Source: an uncultured Prevotellaceae bacterium
GTDB taxonomy: Bacteria > Bacteroidota > Bacteroidia > Bacteroidales > Bacteroidaceae
Assembly (NCBI GenBank): GCA_947176535.1
Contig: CAMWQU010000004.1
Coordinates: 52,495 to 116,494, forward strand
Direction of reading: 5' to 3'
Length of the DNA stretch: 64,000 nt
The notes beneath the pieces were generated by a model. That model was not told the origin of the DNA. It searched no databases and saw only the letters and a list, made by a program, of their open reading frames with translations. The stretch's first letter is position 1; every line of letters begins with the position of its first letter. Below, in pieces: positions 1 to 9,493 of this stretch. The position numbers were made by a program, and so were the translations under genes.

Positions 1-84
1 CTTGCCGGTGGGCAAGGAATACATGTGAAAAAGGCGTTTTCTGGACGCTTTGGTTTTGGCGGTGTAGAACTTCGCAAACTCTAA
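1..84 (+). CDS. C-terminal fragment of an unidentified CDS (…LAGGQGIHVKKAFSGRFGFGGVELRKL*)
   Basis: Frame 1 is open from the window edge to TAA at 82-84; truncated at 5' end. Confidence 0.4.
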   Translation, partial: LAGGQGIHVKKAFSGRFGFGGVELRKL

Positions 85-528
85 TCATCAAGTCAGAAAC
101 AAAGTAACGGGAACGCCTCATGAAGGTGTAGTTATTACACGCATCATTGATAGTGGACAGCCATAGTTGAGTCCTTTTATCAGTATGTATCGTTGTACAT
201 ATACCTTTCGTGGGGCTAATCCGCGTTGCTCGTTTAGACTTGATGGGCAATGCGAAGGCCTTACACCGTGGAACGAGCGACAGGAGCTGGCTCCACGTTC
301 TTTATTCATGTGTAAAACAGATATTTCACACCGTTTTTAGGAGCCAAACGGGCAAAGTTGTAGCAATGTTTGGACGTCAGAAATCGGCTTTTCGAGAATG
401 CAGTCGTACTTGGTGGCATCAATCAAGTACGACCGGGCTGATGTTGTCCGCTCTATCGCAAAAGGAAGCAACTGAAAATAATGTGTTGCAGTGTGTTATT
501 TATAAAGTATAACTAAATCATTTACAAA

Positions 529-948
529 ATGGAAGAAAACAAAGTAAACACCCCGTTGGTTGATGATGTCCTTAGGTGGCACTTCTTCAACATGTACCGT
601 CTGTCTTTGTCTGATGAAGAATTTGATTTCACGGAGAGGCAGGTTCTGTATGAAATTGGTGTAGAACATGGGATTACTCCTGAACAGATTAACGAAGTGA
701 TTCTTACCGCCAACCTTGTTCCTGCTATTCCTGACACCATCGAGGGGAAAGTTGAGTGCCTTTATGATTTGGCAAGAATGGCATGGGCAGATGGGGAAAT
801 AAAACAGGAAGAGCGTGACATGATGAGAAAATGTGTAATCCGTTATGGCTTTCTGCCTGAAAATGCAGACGGCATTGTGGATTATTTTATTAAGAGTGTA
901 AAAGAAAACAAACCTAAAATCGAGATTCTACATGAAGTTAATGGATAA
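529..948 (+). CDS. TerB-like small protein
   Basis: 139 aa ORF; TerB-like segment 'KVECLYDLARMAWADGEIKQEERDMMRKCVIRYGF'; first gene of a tight three-gene run. Confidence 0.7.
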   Translation: MEENKVNTPLVDDVLRWHFFNMYRLSLSDEEFDFTERQVLYEIGVEHGITPEQINEVILTANLVPAIPDTIEGKVECLYDLARMAWADGEIKQEERDMMRKCVIRYGFLPENADGIVDYFIKSVKENKPKIEILHEVNG

Positions 949-2209
949 ATTAAAGGGTGGTTCTGTCAAGAGCTTGTTCGCCACCAAACCGGAATCTATA
1001 GATGCCGGCTCAGAGACTGCTTTTCAGAGTGTATCGCAAACAGGAACTTCTGCGCGTAAAAAAGGGGAACCCTATAAGCAATATGGTTTGCGCGTTGCAG
1101 GATTGTCGGCAGGTGAACTTCATACGCTTCTTCCTTATCTTCAGTCTGTTTACTTGAGTATACGCAAGGAGCAGGAAAGCGATGCAAAATTACAAGAAGC
1201 GTTAAGAAATAAATTGGATGCTAAAAAGGCGGACTTGGAAGCGGAACGCCAAAATAAGAATGAGGAAATAGCAAGCTCCCAAAATCAACAAAATCAACTC
1301 TTAACAGAGATTGAGGAACTTAACGAAGAGCTTGCCACCTTAAAGCATGGGACAAAAGAACGTAATCGTGATGCGTGGATAACGCTGGTCATTTCAAGCG
1401 TGTTGCTTGTGCCATTCTCTATTTATTTCTTTATATTTTATAGTTCCGTAGGCTATTCTGCATTCTTTAAACAGTTTGATATAGGTAACATTGCAAACGG
1501 TGATTTTACGTTGTCACAAGCAATTTTCGATTCTCAGGCTATTGCAAGCGCATGGGAAGATGGTTTTGCAGAGCTGATGTTCATACTTTTTATGCCGGTT
1601 ATATTTCTTGCATTTGGCTTCGTGCTTAACCGATGGGAGCGTGAGGATGGTTGGTTAAAGTATATTAAGATTCCTACGCTTATTACTGTCGCCTTTGTAT
1701 TTGACTCTCTCCTTTCGTTTGGAATCTGTAAAAAGATTTATGCCTTGAATGCAATGATGCAATTAAATGATGTTCCTTCATATAGTGTATCTTTAGCTTC
1801 TAAGGATGAGGACTTTTGGATTATTATATGTCTCGGTTTTGTTTCTTATTTGATTTGGGGATTTGTTTTCGGCTTTTGGATAAAAGCATGGGAAAACCTT
1901 GACCTTAATCCGGAGAAGCGCAAGAGAATGGAAGACAAGATAGAAGAAACTAAGAGAAAGTTGGAAACTGAACGTCAGAATTGCTTAAACCTAAAAGCGG
2001 AAGTGACAGGCATAGGGCCTAAGATTAAGGAAATTGAGTCTCAAATGGGAGTAAGTACACGTTATGATATTGGCAAGATTAAGTTGGAATTGAATAATTT
2101 CTTTGCCGGATGGCAAACTTATCTCGCGGTTCTTAATAAGCCGGATATCGAAAAACAAGAAGCTACAAATCTCTTTAATGACATGATAGGTTCAATTCAG
2201 AATTTATAA
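932..2209 (+). CDS. Membrane protein with about four TM helices flanked by two coiled-coil segments
   Basis: 425 aa ORF overlapping the upstream gene by 17 nt; hydrophobic stretches 'WITLVISSVLLVPFSIYFFIF', 'LMFILFMPVIFLAFGFVL', 'TLITVAFVFDSLLSFGI', 'FWIIICLGFVSYLIWGFVFGF'; heptad-rich Glu/Lys/Gln segments on both sides. Confidence 0.75.
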   Translation: MKLMDKLKGGSVKSLFATKPESIDAGSETAFQSVSQTGTSARKKGEPYKQYGLRVAGLSAGELHTLLPYLQSVYLSIRKEQESDAKLQEALRNKLDAKKADLEAERQNKNEEIASSQNQQNQLLTEIEELNEELATLKHGTKERNRDAWITLVISSVLLVPFSIYFFIFYSSVGYSAFFKQFDIGNIANGDFTLSQAIFDSQAIASAWEDGFAELMFILFMPVIFLAFGFVLNRWEREDGWLKYIKIPTLITVAFVFDSLLSFGICKKIYALNAMMQLNDVPSYSVSLASKDEDFWIIICLGFVSYLIWGFVFGFWIKAWENLDLNPEKRKRMEDKIEETKRKLETERQNCLNLKAEVTGIGPKIKEIESQMGVSTRYDIGKIKLELNNFFAGWQTYLAVLNKPDIEKQEATNLFNDMIGSIQNL

Positions 2210-2222
2210 AACTTATATAATT

Positions 2223-3080
2223 ATGAAGTCCAAAGTATTATTATCAGTTGTGGCTGTTGCTATGGTTGCAATGGCGTTTGTATCTTGTGGGAAGGATGCT
2301 GAGACTAAAACAAATGCTGCCGGTAAAGGAACAATTACTTCGGCTCATGTGGACAAACCTCTGAATATTTCTATTTATCTTGACTTGTCCGACAGACTTG
2401 TTCGGGATATGACTCCAAGTCAGAAAGACAGGGATATTGAGATAGTGAGTTATATAACGGAATACATAAAGAGCCATTCTGAAGCACAAAAAATAATTCC
2501 TTCAAAAGACAGAATCAAGGTGTTCTTTTACCCCACTCCGGCTGATCCAAAGATTGCCTTGCTTTCAAGTGACCTTGAAATGGATTTGAGTAAAGCCCAA
2601 CCTGCAGATAAGAAAAAGATGCTTAAAGAGTTTCAAAAGAACTTCAATACGAGTCTTACTCAGATTTATGACGCAACGCTTAAAGCAAAAGACTGGCCTG
2701 GAAGTGACATTTGGGGTTTCTTTAGAAAGCAAGTTGATACATATTGTGTAAGAGAAGATTCTCGCAACATAATTGTGATTTTAACCGATGGATATATTTT
2801 TTATGCTCAAAATAAAGTTAAGGTTGGTAATAATTATAGTTACATTACCCCTGCGACATTGAAGAATCCAAACTCCGGTTTGATAGCTGAACGTGATGGA
2901 CTCGATAACATAGAGGTTCTTATGCTGGAAGTAAATCCCATTGATCCCAAACATCAGGATCAAATGGAGCGTATTCTTCAAAAATGGTTTTCAGACATGG
3001 GTGTTCAGAAATTCTATGTCGGAGAAACAGACCTGCCGTCAAATACAAAATTGATTATTGATAAATTCTTGAAAGAATAA
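2223..3080 (+). CDS. Lipoprotein with VWA-like fold (MIDAS-like DLSDR … ILTDG)
   Basis: 285 aa; signal peptide with lipobox 'AFVSC'; 'ISIYLDLSDRLVRD' and 'IIVILTDGYIFY'. Confidence 0.65.
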   Translation: MKSKVLLSVVAVAMVAMAFVSCGKDAETKTNAAGKGTITSAHVDKPLNISIYLDLSDRLVRDMTPSQKDRDIEIVSYITEYIKSHSEAQKIIPSKDRIKVFFYPTPADPKIALLSSDLEMDLSKAQPADKKKMLKEFQKNFNTSLTQIYDATLKAKDWPGSDIWGFFRKQVDTYCVREDSRNIIVILTDGYIFYAQNKVKVGNNYSYITPATLKNPNSGLIAERDGLDNIEVLMLEVNPIDPKHQDQMERILQKWFSDMGVQKFYVGETDLPSNTKLIIDKFLKE

Positions 3081-3118
3081 GGACGTTGTGCCGCACCGGT
3101 TGGTAACCCCACTGGCGC

Positions 3119-3198
3119 GACTATAGCAGGACGGGGCTCTGTCCATAGCGGGATTGAGGCCCGTCCATAGCGGGACGAGGACGGGTCGTCGTATGGAC
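3119..3198. repeat. Tandem array of four 14-nt imperfect stem-loop units at 22-bp period (family A, locus 1)
   Basis: Units start at 3119, 3141, 3163, 3185: gactatagcaggac / gtccatagcgggat / gtccatagcgggac / gtcgtcgtatggac. Confidence 0.75.
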
Positions 3199-3232
3199 GT
3201 TCGCCGGGCTACTTGCCGTAGGCCGGCGAACG
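3198..3232. repeat. Inverted repeat, 10-bp perfect stem, 15-nt loop
   Basis: cgttcgccgg … ccggcgaacg. Confidence 0.7.
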
Positions 3233-3250
3233 CTGTAATGCAGGTAAAAA

Positions 3251-3289
3251 GAAAAGAGGAGATAACTTGAAAAATTACCTCCTCTTTTC
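3251..3289. terminator. Hairpin terminator
   Basis: gaaaagaggag … ctcctcttttc with A/T-rich flanks, between the VWA-like gene (+) and tRNA-Met (-). Confidence 0.6.
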
Positions 3290-3292
3290 GTG

Positions 3293-3366
3293 TAGCGGGA
3301 AAGGGACTTGAACCCTTGACCTTCGGATTATGAATCCGACGCTCTAACCAGCTGAGCTATCCCGCC
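3293..3366 (-). tRNA. tRNA-Met (anticodon CAT; elongator Met or Ile2)
   Basis: Reverse complement ggcgggatagctcagctggttagagcgtcggattCATaatccgaaggtcaagggttcaagtccctttcccgcta folds as a cloverleaf. Confidence 0.9.
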
Positions 3367-3550
3367 ATCCTAATTTTAAGAACGCTTTTTGCGAAATGCG
3401 CTGCAAAGGTAGACTAAAAAATCGGAATCTGCAAAGAAAAGTATCGTTTTTTTTATTATTAACGTCTATTTCTTCTTTCGTCGTTATTTTATTCGTATCT
3501 TTGTGGGCCACTCGCAATGCGGGGCGGCTTGCGCAACACATGTAGGAAAT

Positions 3551-5473
3551 ATGGGATTCATAAAACGGTTGGACTGGTTTGTTCTGAAAGCGTTTCTGCA
3601 ACTGCTTGCAGCCACGTTCTTCATCTGTCTGTTCGTGTTTATGATGCAGTACACGTGGCGCTATATTGATGAACTTATCGGTAAGGGATTGTCTACGAAA
3701 GTGTTGGCGCAGTTTTTCTGGTATATGGGCCTGAACTTTGTGCCCGTGGCCCTTCCGCCCGGCATTTTGCTGGCCTCGCTTATCACGTTTGGCAACATGG
3801 GCGAGAAACTGGAATTGCTGGCCATGAAAGCAGCCGGCATACCGCTCATCCGCATTTTGGAACCTCTGTTCTTTTTGGTGTTATTGCTGTGCGGCGCCAG
3901 TTTCTATTTCCAGAACAACGTGGCTCCGGAGGCTACGAAGCAACTGGGGGCTTTGGTGTATTCCATGAAGCAGAAGTCGCCGGAACTGGACATTCCCGAA
4001 GGTGTGTTCTACGGCGAGATTCCGGGCTATAATATCTTTGTGGAGCGTAAGAATCCGGAGACGGGCATGCTCTACGGGGTGATGATTTACTCGAACACGA
4101 ACGCTCAGGAGGACACGCAGATTGTCCTCGCCGACTCGGCGCGCCTGCAGAGCACGGCCGACAAGATGCACCTGATGCTCACACTGTATAGCGGCGAACG
4201 TTTCCGCAACATGGATTCCCGGAGCGCCAACATGATGAAAGCGGATGTGCCCTATATGCGCGAGACGTTCACTCATGAGGTGGATTTGATAGCTTTCGAC
4301 GGGAACTTCAATGTGATGGACGCCTCGCTGTTTGCCGGCAACGCGTCTACAAAAGACCTCAGAAACATAACGTTGGGAATAGATTCGCTGACGCAGCGCA
4401 TCGACAGCATGGGGCATGCCCTCTACGACATGGAGCGGCGCACGGTGATGGAACGCGACTGGGCTGTGGGACGGCAGCCCTCGGAGGCGGATTCGTCGCA
4501 GATGATGGCCCGATTGGATAAGGCACAACCTTTCGATTCGCTCTACATCTCGCTCACGCACGAGCAGTTGCAGTCCGCCGTCCGCACGGCAACGTCCAAG
4601 GCGCGGCAGTTGCAGGCCGAATATGAATTCCGTCGGCTGATGACAGACGAGGACAACCGGGTGCTCCGGCTCCATAAGGTGGAATACCATAAGAAGTTCA
4701 GTCTCTCGCTGGCCTGTTTGGTATTTTTCTTCATCGGTGCTCCGTTGGGGGGAATCATCCGCAAGGGAGGTCTCGGAATGCCCGTCATCGTGAGTGTAAG
4801 CATATTTATTTTCTACTACATCGTGAACATCAGCGGAGAGAAGATGGCCAAGACCGGCACGTGGTACATACCCTTCGGGGTGTGGCTGAGCACAATGGTG
4901 CTGGCTCCCATCGGGGCTTTCCTCACATACAAGGCAAACAACGATTCGGCTGTCTTCAACATGGACGGCTACCGGATGTTCTTCATGCGGCTGCTCGGTC
5001 TGCGCGAGTCGCGCAAGCTGAACCGAAAAGAGGTGGTCATCTACGAGCCAGATTATCGGCGCTTGCTGACCGATATGGCCTTGCTGCGGACGGACTGTCG
5101 GGATTATGCCACGCAGCACCGACTTATGCGCATACCCGACTACCGGAGGATATTCTTCCGCTACGAAGATGATACGGCCGTCGCAGACCTCGACCGGCGG
5201 TTGGAGGCTATGGTCGCGGAGCTGCACAACAGTCGTGACAGCGTGATACTGGGTACGCTGAACGAATTACCCGTATTGGTTCCGGACGCCCATACGCGCC
5301 CGTTCCGGGATGCCCGTTGGAACATGGCTGCGGGCCTCTTCCTGCCCGTCGGGTTGCTGCTCTATGTGCGCATCTGGCGCTTCCGCGCCCGTCTCCGTCG
5401 CGATATGAACGTCATACAGGAGAAACTGCAACGGATTGAAGACCGGATAAAGAAATTGGAAAACATGTCGTAA
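3551..5473 (+). CDS. LptF/LptG family permease
   Basis: MGFIKRLDWFVLKAFLQLLAATFF…YQNNVAPEA-type motif; start moved from 3503 to ATG 3551; TATCTTTG -7-like motif at 3496-3503. Confidence 0.88.
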   Translation: MGFIKRLDWFVLKAFLQLLAATFFICLFVFMMQYTWRYIDELIGKGLSTKVLAQFFWYMGLNFVPVALPPGILLASLITFGNMGEKLELLAMKAAGIPLIRILEPLFFLVLLLCGASFYFQNNVAPEATKQLGALVYSMKQKSPELDIPEGVFYGEIPGYNIFVERKNPETGMLYGVMIYSNTNAQEDTQIVLADSARLQSTADKMHLMLTLYSGERFRNMDSRSANMMKADVPYMRETFTHEVDLIAFDGNFNVMDASLFAGNASTKDLRNITLGIDSLTQRIDSMGHALYDMERRTVMERDWAVGRQPSEADSSQMMARLDKAQPFDSLYISLTHEQLQSAVRTATSKARQLQAEYEFRRLMTDEDNRVLRLHKVEYHKKFSLSLACLVFFFIGAPLGGIIRKGGLGMPVIVSVSIFIFYYIVNISGEKMAKTGTWYIPFGVWLSTMVLAPIGAFLTYKANNDSAVFNMDGYRMFFMRLLGLRESRKLNRKEVVIYEPDYRRLLTDMALLRTDCRDYATQHRLMRIPDYRRIFFRYEDDTAVADLDRRLEAMVAELHNSRDSVILGTLNELPVLVPDAHTRPFRDARWNMAAGLFLPVGLLLYVRIWRFRARLRRDMNVIQEKLQRIEDRIKKLENMS

Positions 5474-5491
5474 TTAACCTATACCCGATAT

Positions 5492-6691
5492 ATGAACGAG
5501 AAACTAAAAAACATAGAAGAGGCTATCGAAGACTTCCGTCAGGGAAAGTTCGTGATAGTAGTGGATGACGAAGACCGCGAGAACGAAGGAGACTTCATTA
5601 CGGCGGCCGAGACCATCACGCCGGAGAAGGTGAACTTTATGCTGCAGAACGGCCGCGGAGTGCTCTGTGCCCCTATCACCATCAGCCGGGCCGAGGAACT
5701 GCAGTTGCCCCATCAGGTGGAGGACAATACCTCGATGCTGGGAACTCCGTTCACCGTTACCGTCGATTTGCTGGAGGGTTGCACCACGGGCGTCAGTGCC
5801 CATGACCGTGCGGCCACGATACGTGCCTTGGCCGATCCTGCCCGCAAACCGTCGGATTTCGGTCGTCCGGGACACATCAATCCTCTTTATGCGCAGGACA
5901 AGGGCGTGCTTCGCCGCGCCGGACATACGGAGGCGGCCATCGACCTTGCGCGTCTGGCAGGCTTGCAGCCGGTGTCGGCACTTATCGAGATTCTGAATGA
6001 GGACGGCACCATGGCCCGCATGCCTCAGTTGAAAGAAGTTGCTCAGCGTTTCGGTCTGCGCATTATAGCCATCAAAGACCTTATCTCATATCGCCTGCAG
6101 CGCGAATCGCTCGTGGAGAAAGGCGTGGAAGCCGATATGCCGACGGAACACGGCCATTTCCGCATCATACCTTTCCGTCAGAAAACCAATGGACTGGAGC
6201 ACGTGGCATTGTTCAAAGGCGAGTGGGAGAAGGACGAGCCGGTATTGGTGCGTATGCACAGCAGTTGCATGACGGGCGACATCTTCGGCAGCCGGCGCTG
6301 CGACTGCGGAGAACAGTTGCACAAGGCCATGGAACTTATCGAACGTGAGGGAAAGGGCGTAGTCGTGTATCTCAATCAGGAGGGGCGCGGCATCGGTCTG
6401 ATGAACAAGATTGCGGCCTATAAGTTGCAGGAACAGGGAGACGATACGGTGGATGCTAACATTCATCTCGGTTTCCAACCGGACGAACGCGACTATGGCG
6501 TGGGCGCACAGATTCTGCGTAGCTTGGGTGTCTCCAAAATCCGGCTTATCACCAATAATCCAGTCAAGCGCGTCGGTCTCGAAGGCTACGGTCTGGAGAT
6601 TGTGGAGAATGTCCCCATCGTGATAGAGCCCAATGACTACAACCGTCGCTATCTGGAGACGAAGAAGAACCGCATGGGACATAAACTTTAA
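5492..6691 (+). CDS. ribBA: Bifunctional 3,4-dihydroxy-2-butanone-4-phosphate synthase / GTP cyclohydrolase II
   Basis: [15 protein letters not shown] (RibB) and [22 protein letters not shown] (RibA). Confidence 0.96.
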   Translation: MNEKLKNIEEAIEDFRQGKFVIVVDDEDRENEGDFITAAETITPEKVNFMLQNGRGVLCAPITISRAEELQLPHQVEDNTSMLGTPFTVTVDLLEGCTTGVSAHDRAATIRALADPARKPSDFGRPGHINPLYAQDKGVLRRAGHTEAAIDLARLAGLQPVSALIEILNEDGTMARMPQLKEVAQRFGLRIIAIKDLISYRLQRESLVEKGVEADMPTEHGHFRIIPFRQKTNGLEHVALFKGEWEKDEPVLVRMHSSCMTGDIFGSRRCDCGEQLHKAMELIEREGKGVVVYLNQEGRGIGLMNKIAAYKLQEQGDDTVDANIHLGFQPDERDYGVGAQILRSLGVSKIRLITNNPVKRVGLEGYGLEIVENVPIVIEPNDYNRRYLETKKNRMGHKL

Positions 6692-6727
6692 GAACAGAAT
6701 TTATAACGAACATTAAATACAGATATT

Positions 6728-7924
6728 ATGGGAGCACAACTATCCGAGAGACTGAACCGTCTGTCACCCAGCGCCACACTGGCGATGAGCCAGCGCAGTA
6801 GCGAACTGAAAGCACAAGGCATCGACATCATTAACATGAGTGTGGGCGAGCCTGATTTTGATACACCCGACCACATCAAGGACGCTGCCGTACAGGCCGT
6901 GTGCGACAACTGGAGCCGCTATTCTCCCGTGCCCGGTTATCCTGCCCTCCGACAGGCCATTGTGGACAAGCTGAAGCGTGAGAACGGGGTGGACTACACG
7001 CCGGCTCAGATTCTTTGCTCCAACGGAGCCAAGCAGAGCGTCTGCAATACGATTATGGCCGTTGTGAATGACGGTGACGAGGTCATTATCCCGGCTCCTT
7101 ACTGGGTAAGTTATCCTCAGATGGTGCTGCTGGCCGGTGGTAATCCCGTTTTTGTGGAAGCCGGTATCGAACAGAATTTCAAGATAACGCCCGAACAACT
7201 GGAGGCCGCTATTACGCCCCGTACACGCGCCCTCATCCTTTGTTCGCCCAGCAATCCCACCGGTGCCGTATATAGCCGGAAAGAACTGGAGGGACTGAAG
7301 GACGTATTGCTGCGCCACGAGAATGTTATCATCATTGCCGACGAAATCTACGAGCATATCAACTACGTGGGCGAACATGCCTCGATGGCTCAGTTCCCTG
7401 AGATTAAAGACCGTGTGGTTATTATCAACGGAGTTAGCAAGGCTTACGCCATGACAGGATGGAGAATCGGTTTTATTGCCGCTCCGGAATGGATAGTCAA
7501 GGGCTGCAATAAGTTGCAGGGACAATACACCAGTGGCCCGTGCAGTGTCAGTCAGAAAGCCGCCGAGGCTGCATTTGCCGGCTGTCAGGACTGTGTAGAG
7601 GAAATGCGTCTGGCTTTTGAACGCCGCAAGAATCTTATCGTGAAACTGGTGAAAGAGATTCCCGGACTGGAGGTCAATGAGCCGGAGGGAGCGTTCTATA
7701 TCTTCCCCAAGTGCAGCAGTTTCTTCGGTAAACGCGATGGCGACCGCCTCATAAACAGCAGTAGCGACCTCGCCATGTACCTGTTGGAAGTAGGGCATGT
7801 GGCTACGGTTGGTGGTGATGCTTTTGGTGCTCCCGAGTGCTTCCGCATGAGCTATGCGACCAGTGACGAAAACATTGTAGAGGCTTTGCGACGAATCAAG
7901 GAGACACTGGCGCGTCTCAAGTAA
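6728..7924 (+). CDS. Pyridoxal phosphate-dependent class I aminotransferase (aspartate aminotransferase-like)
   Basis: NMSVGEPDFDTP, SNPTGAVYS, NGVSKAYAMTGWRIGF. Confidence 0.95.
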   Translation: MGAQLSERLNRLSPSATLAMSQRSSELKAQGIDIINMSVGEPDFDTPDHIKDAAVQAVCDNWSRYSPVPGYPALRQAIVDKLKRENGVDYTPAQILCSNGAKQSVCNTIMAVVNDGDEVIIPAPYWVSYPQMVLLAGGNPVFVEAGIEQNFKITPEQLEAAITPRTRALILCSPSNPTGAVYSRKELEGLKDVLLRHENVIIIADEIYEHINYVGEHASMAQFPEIKDRVVIINGVSKAYAMTGWRIGFIAAPEWIVKGCNKLQGQYTSGPCSVSQKAAEAAFAGCQDCVEEMRLAFERRKNLIVKLVKEIPGLEVNEPEGAFYIFPKCSSFFGKRDGDRLINSSSDLAMYLLEVGHVATVGGDAFGAPECFRMSYATSDENIVEALRRIKETLARLK

Positions 7925-7956
7925 TCGGGCCTTCGGAATCTTAAAGAGAGTTACAG

Positions 7957-9465
7957 TTGAATAGAACCCGACTGATACGAAACTTGTTTGTGCCGCGACT
8001 GCACGGGCTCGACCGGTATGCCACGGATGCGGAATATCTGCAACGCAAGGTACTCGTGCACTTGCTGAAGAAGGGCAAGCACACCCAATGGGGTGCGAAG
8101 CATGGCTATGACAAGATTCTTTCCTACGAACAGTTTGCCCGTTCGTCGGCTGTCGCCACTTACGAAGACCTGAAAACCTACATCGACCGGATGCGTCACG
8201 GCGAACGTAACGTATTGTGGCCGGGGCAGGTCAGGTGGTATGCCAAGTCGAGCGGTACGACGAACGACAAGAGTAAGTTCATCCCCGTGACGTCCGACGG
8301 TCTGCGCGATACTCACTACCGGGGCGGAAAGGATGTTGTTGCGTGGTATCTCAGGAATAACCCGAACAGCCGTCTTTTCGACGGTCGGGCCCTCATCCTG
8401 GGAGGAAGCCATGCCCCCAATTACAACCTGCCTCATTCACTCGTGGGTGACCTCAGTGCCATACTCATAGAGAACATCAATCCGCTGGTGAACCTTATTC
8501 GCGTTCCCAACAAGAAGACGGCCCTGCTGTCCGACTTTGAGGAGAAGCGCGAACGCATTGCCCGCGAGGCCATAAATAAGGATGTCACGAACCTGAGCGG
8601 CGTACCCTCGTGGATGCTGTCGGTATTGAATGCCGTCCTCGATGTGTCCGGGAAAGCGAACATCAGCGACGTCTGGCCCCACTTGGAAGTTTTCTTCCAC
8701 GGCGGAGTGGCTTTCACCCCCTATCGCGAACAGTTCCGTCGCATCATTGCCAGTCCCCTCATGCACTACATGGAGACTTACAATGCCTCGGAAGGTTTCT
8801 TCGGCGTGCAGGACGACCCGTCCGACCCCGCCATGAGCCTGATGCTGGACTACGGAGTCTTCTATGAGTTCATTCCGATGGAGGAACTGGGTAAGCCCTC
8901 GCCTGCGGTGGTGCCGCTGTGGGGGGTGGAGACGGGGCGTAACTACGCCATGGTCATCAGTACGACAAGCGGCCTGTGGCGCTATCTGATAGGTGATACT
9001 GTCCGCTTCACCAGTCTCCACCCGTACAAGTTCATCATCACGGGACGCACGAAGTCTTTTATCAATGCTTTTGGCGAGGAACTGATTGTGGACAATGCCG
9101 AACGCGGCATCGAAGTTGCCTGCAAGGCCACGGATGCCGAGGTGCGGGAATACACGGCGGCTCCGGTTTTCATGGATGAGCATGGCCGTTGCCGTCATCA
9201 GTGGCTGATAGAGTTCAGCCGTCCTCCGGCCGACACCGAGGCCTTTGCCGCCCGTTTGGATTTGGCCCTGCAGACCCTCAACAGCGACTATGAGGCGAAG
9301 CGCTACAAGGACATCACCCTGCAGCGGCTTCAGGTTATTCCGGCCCGTCCGGGCGTTTTTGATGACTGGCTGCGCCAGCAGGGCAAACTGGGCGGTCAGC
9401 ACAAGATTCCCCGCCTTTCCAATGAGCGGAAAGTGATAGAGGAACTTCTGAGATTAAATGGATAA
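7957..9465 (+). CDS. GH3 auxin-responsive promoter family protein (acyl-adenylase-like), TTG start
   Basis: WYAKSSGTTNDKSKFIPVT, YNASEGFFGVQDD, YLIGDTVRFTS, ITGRTKSFINAFGEEL. Confidence 0.9.
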   Translation: MNRTRLIRNLFVPRLHGLDRYATDAEYLQRKVLVHLLKKGKHTQWGAKHGYDKILSYEQFARSSAVATYEDLKTYIDRMRHGERNVLWPGQVRWYAKSSGTTNDKSKFIPVTSDGLRDTHYRGGKDVVAWYLRNNPNSRLFDGRALILGGSHAPNYNLPHSLVGDLSAILIENINPLVNLIRVPNKKTALLSDFEEKRERIAREAINKDVTNLSGVPSWMLSVLNAVLDVSGKANISDVWPHLEVFFHGGVAFTPYREQFRRIIASPLMHYMETYNASEGFFGVQDDPSDPAMSLMLDYGVFYEFIPMEELGKPSPAVVPLWGVETGRNYAMVISTTSGLWRYLIGDTVRFTSLHPYKFIITGRTKSFINAFGEELIVDNAERGIEVACKATDAEVREYTAAPVFMDEHGRCRHQWLIEFSRPPADTEAFAARLDLALQTLNSDYEAKRYKDITLQRLQVIPARPGVFDDWLRQQGKLGGQHKIPRLSNERKVIEELLRLNG

Positions 9466-9493
9466 GTAAAGTTAGGGCATAAGAGCAAGCGCA

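Noticed and set aside
210-512. 100-aa ORF upstream of the TerB-like gene
   Set aside because: No recognisable motif or signal; overlaps two strong hairpins; more likely noncoding
3119-3198. CRISPR array
   Set aside because: Units are only 14 nt, spacers 8 nt and partly conserved, no leader and no cas genes; same for 21853-21955 and 58320-58378
3881-5227. 448-aa minus-strand ORF
   Set aside because: Antisense shadow of the LptF/G permease gene
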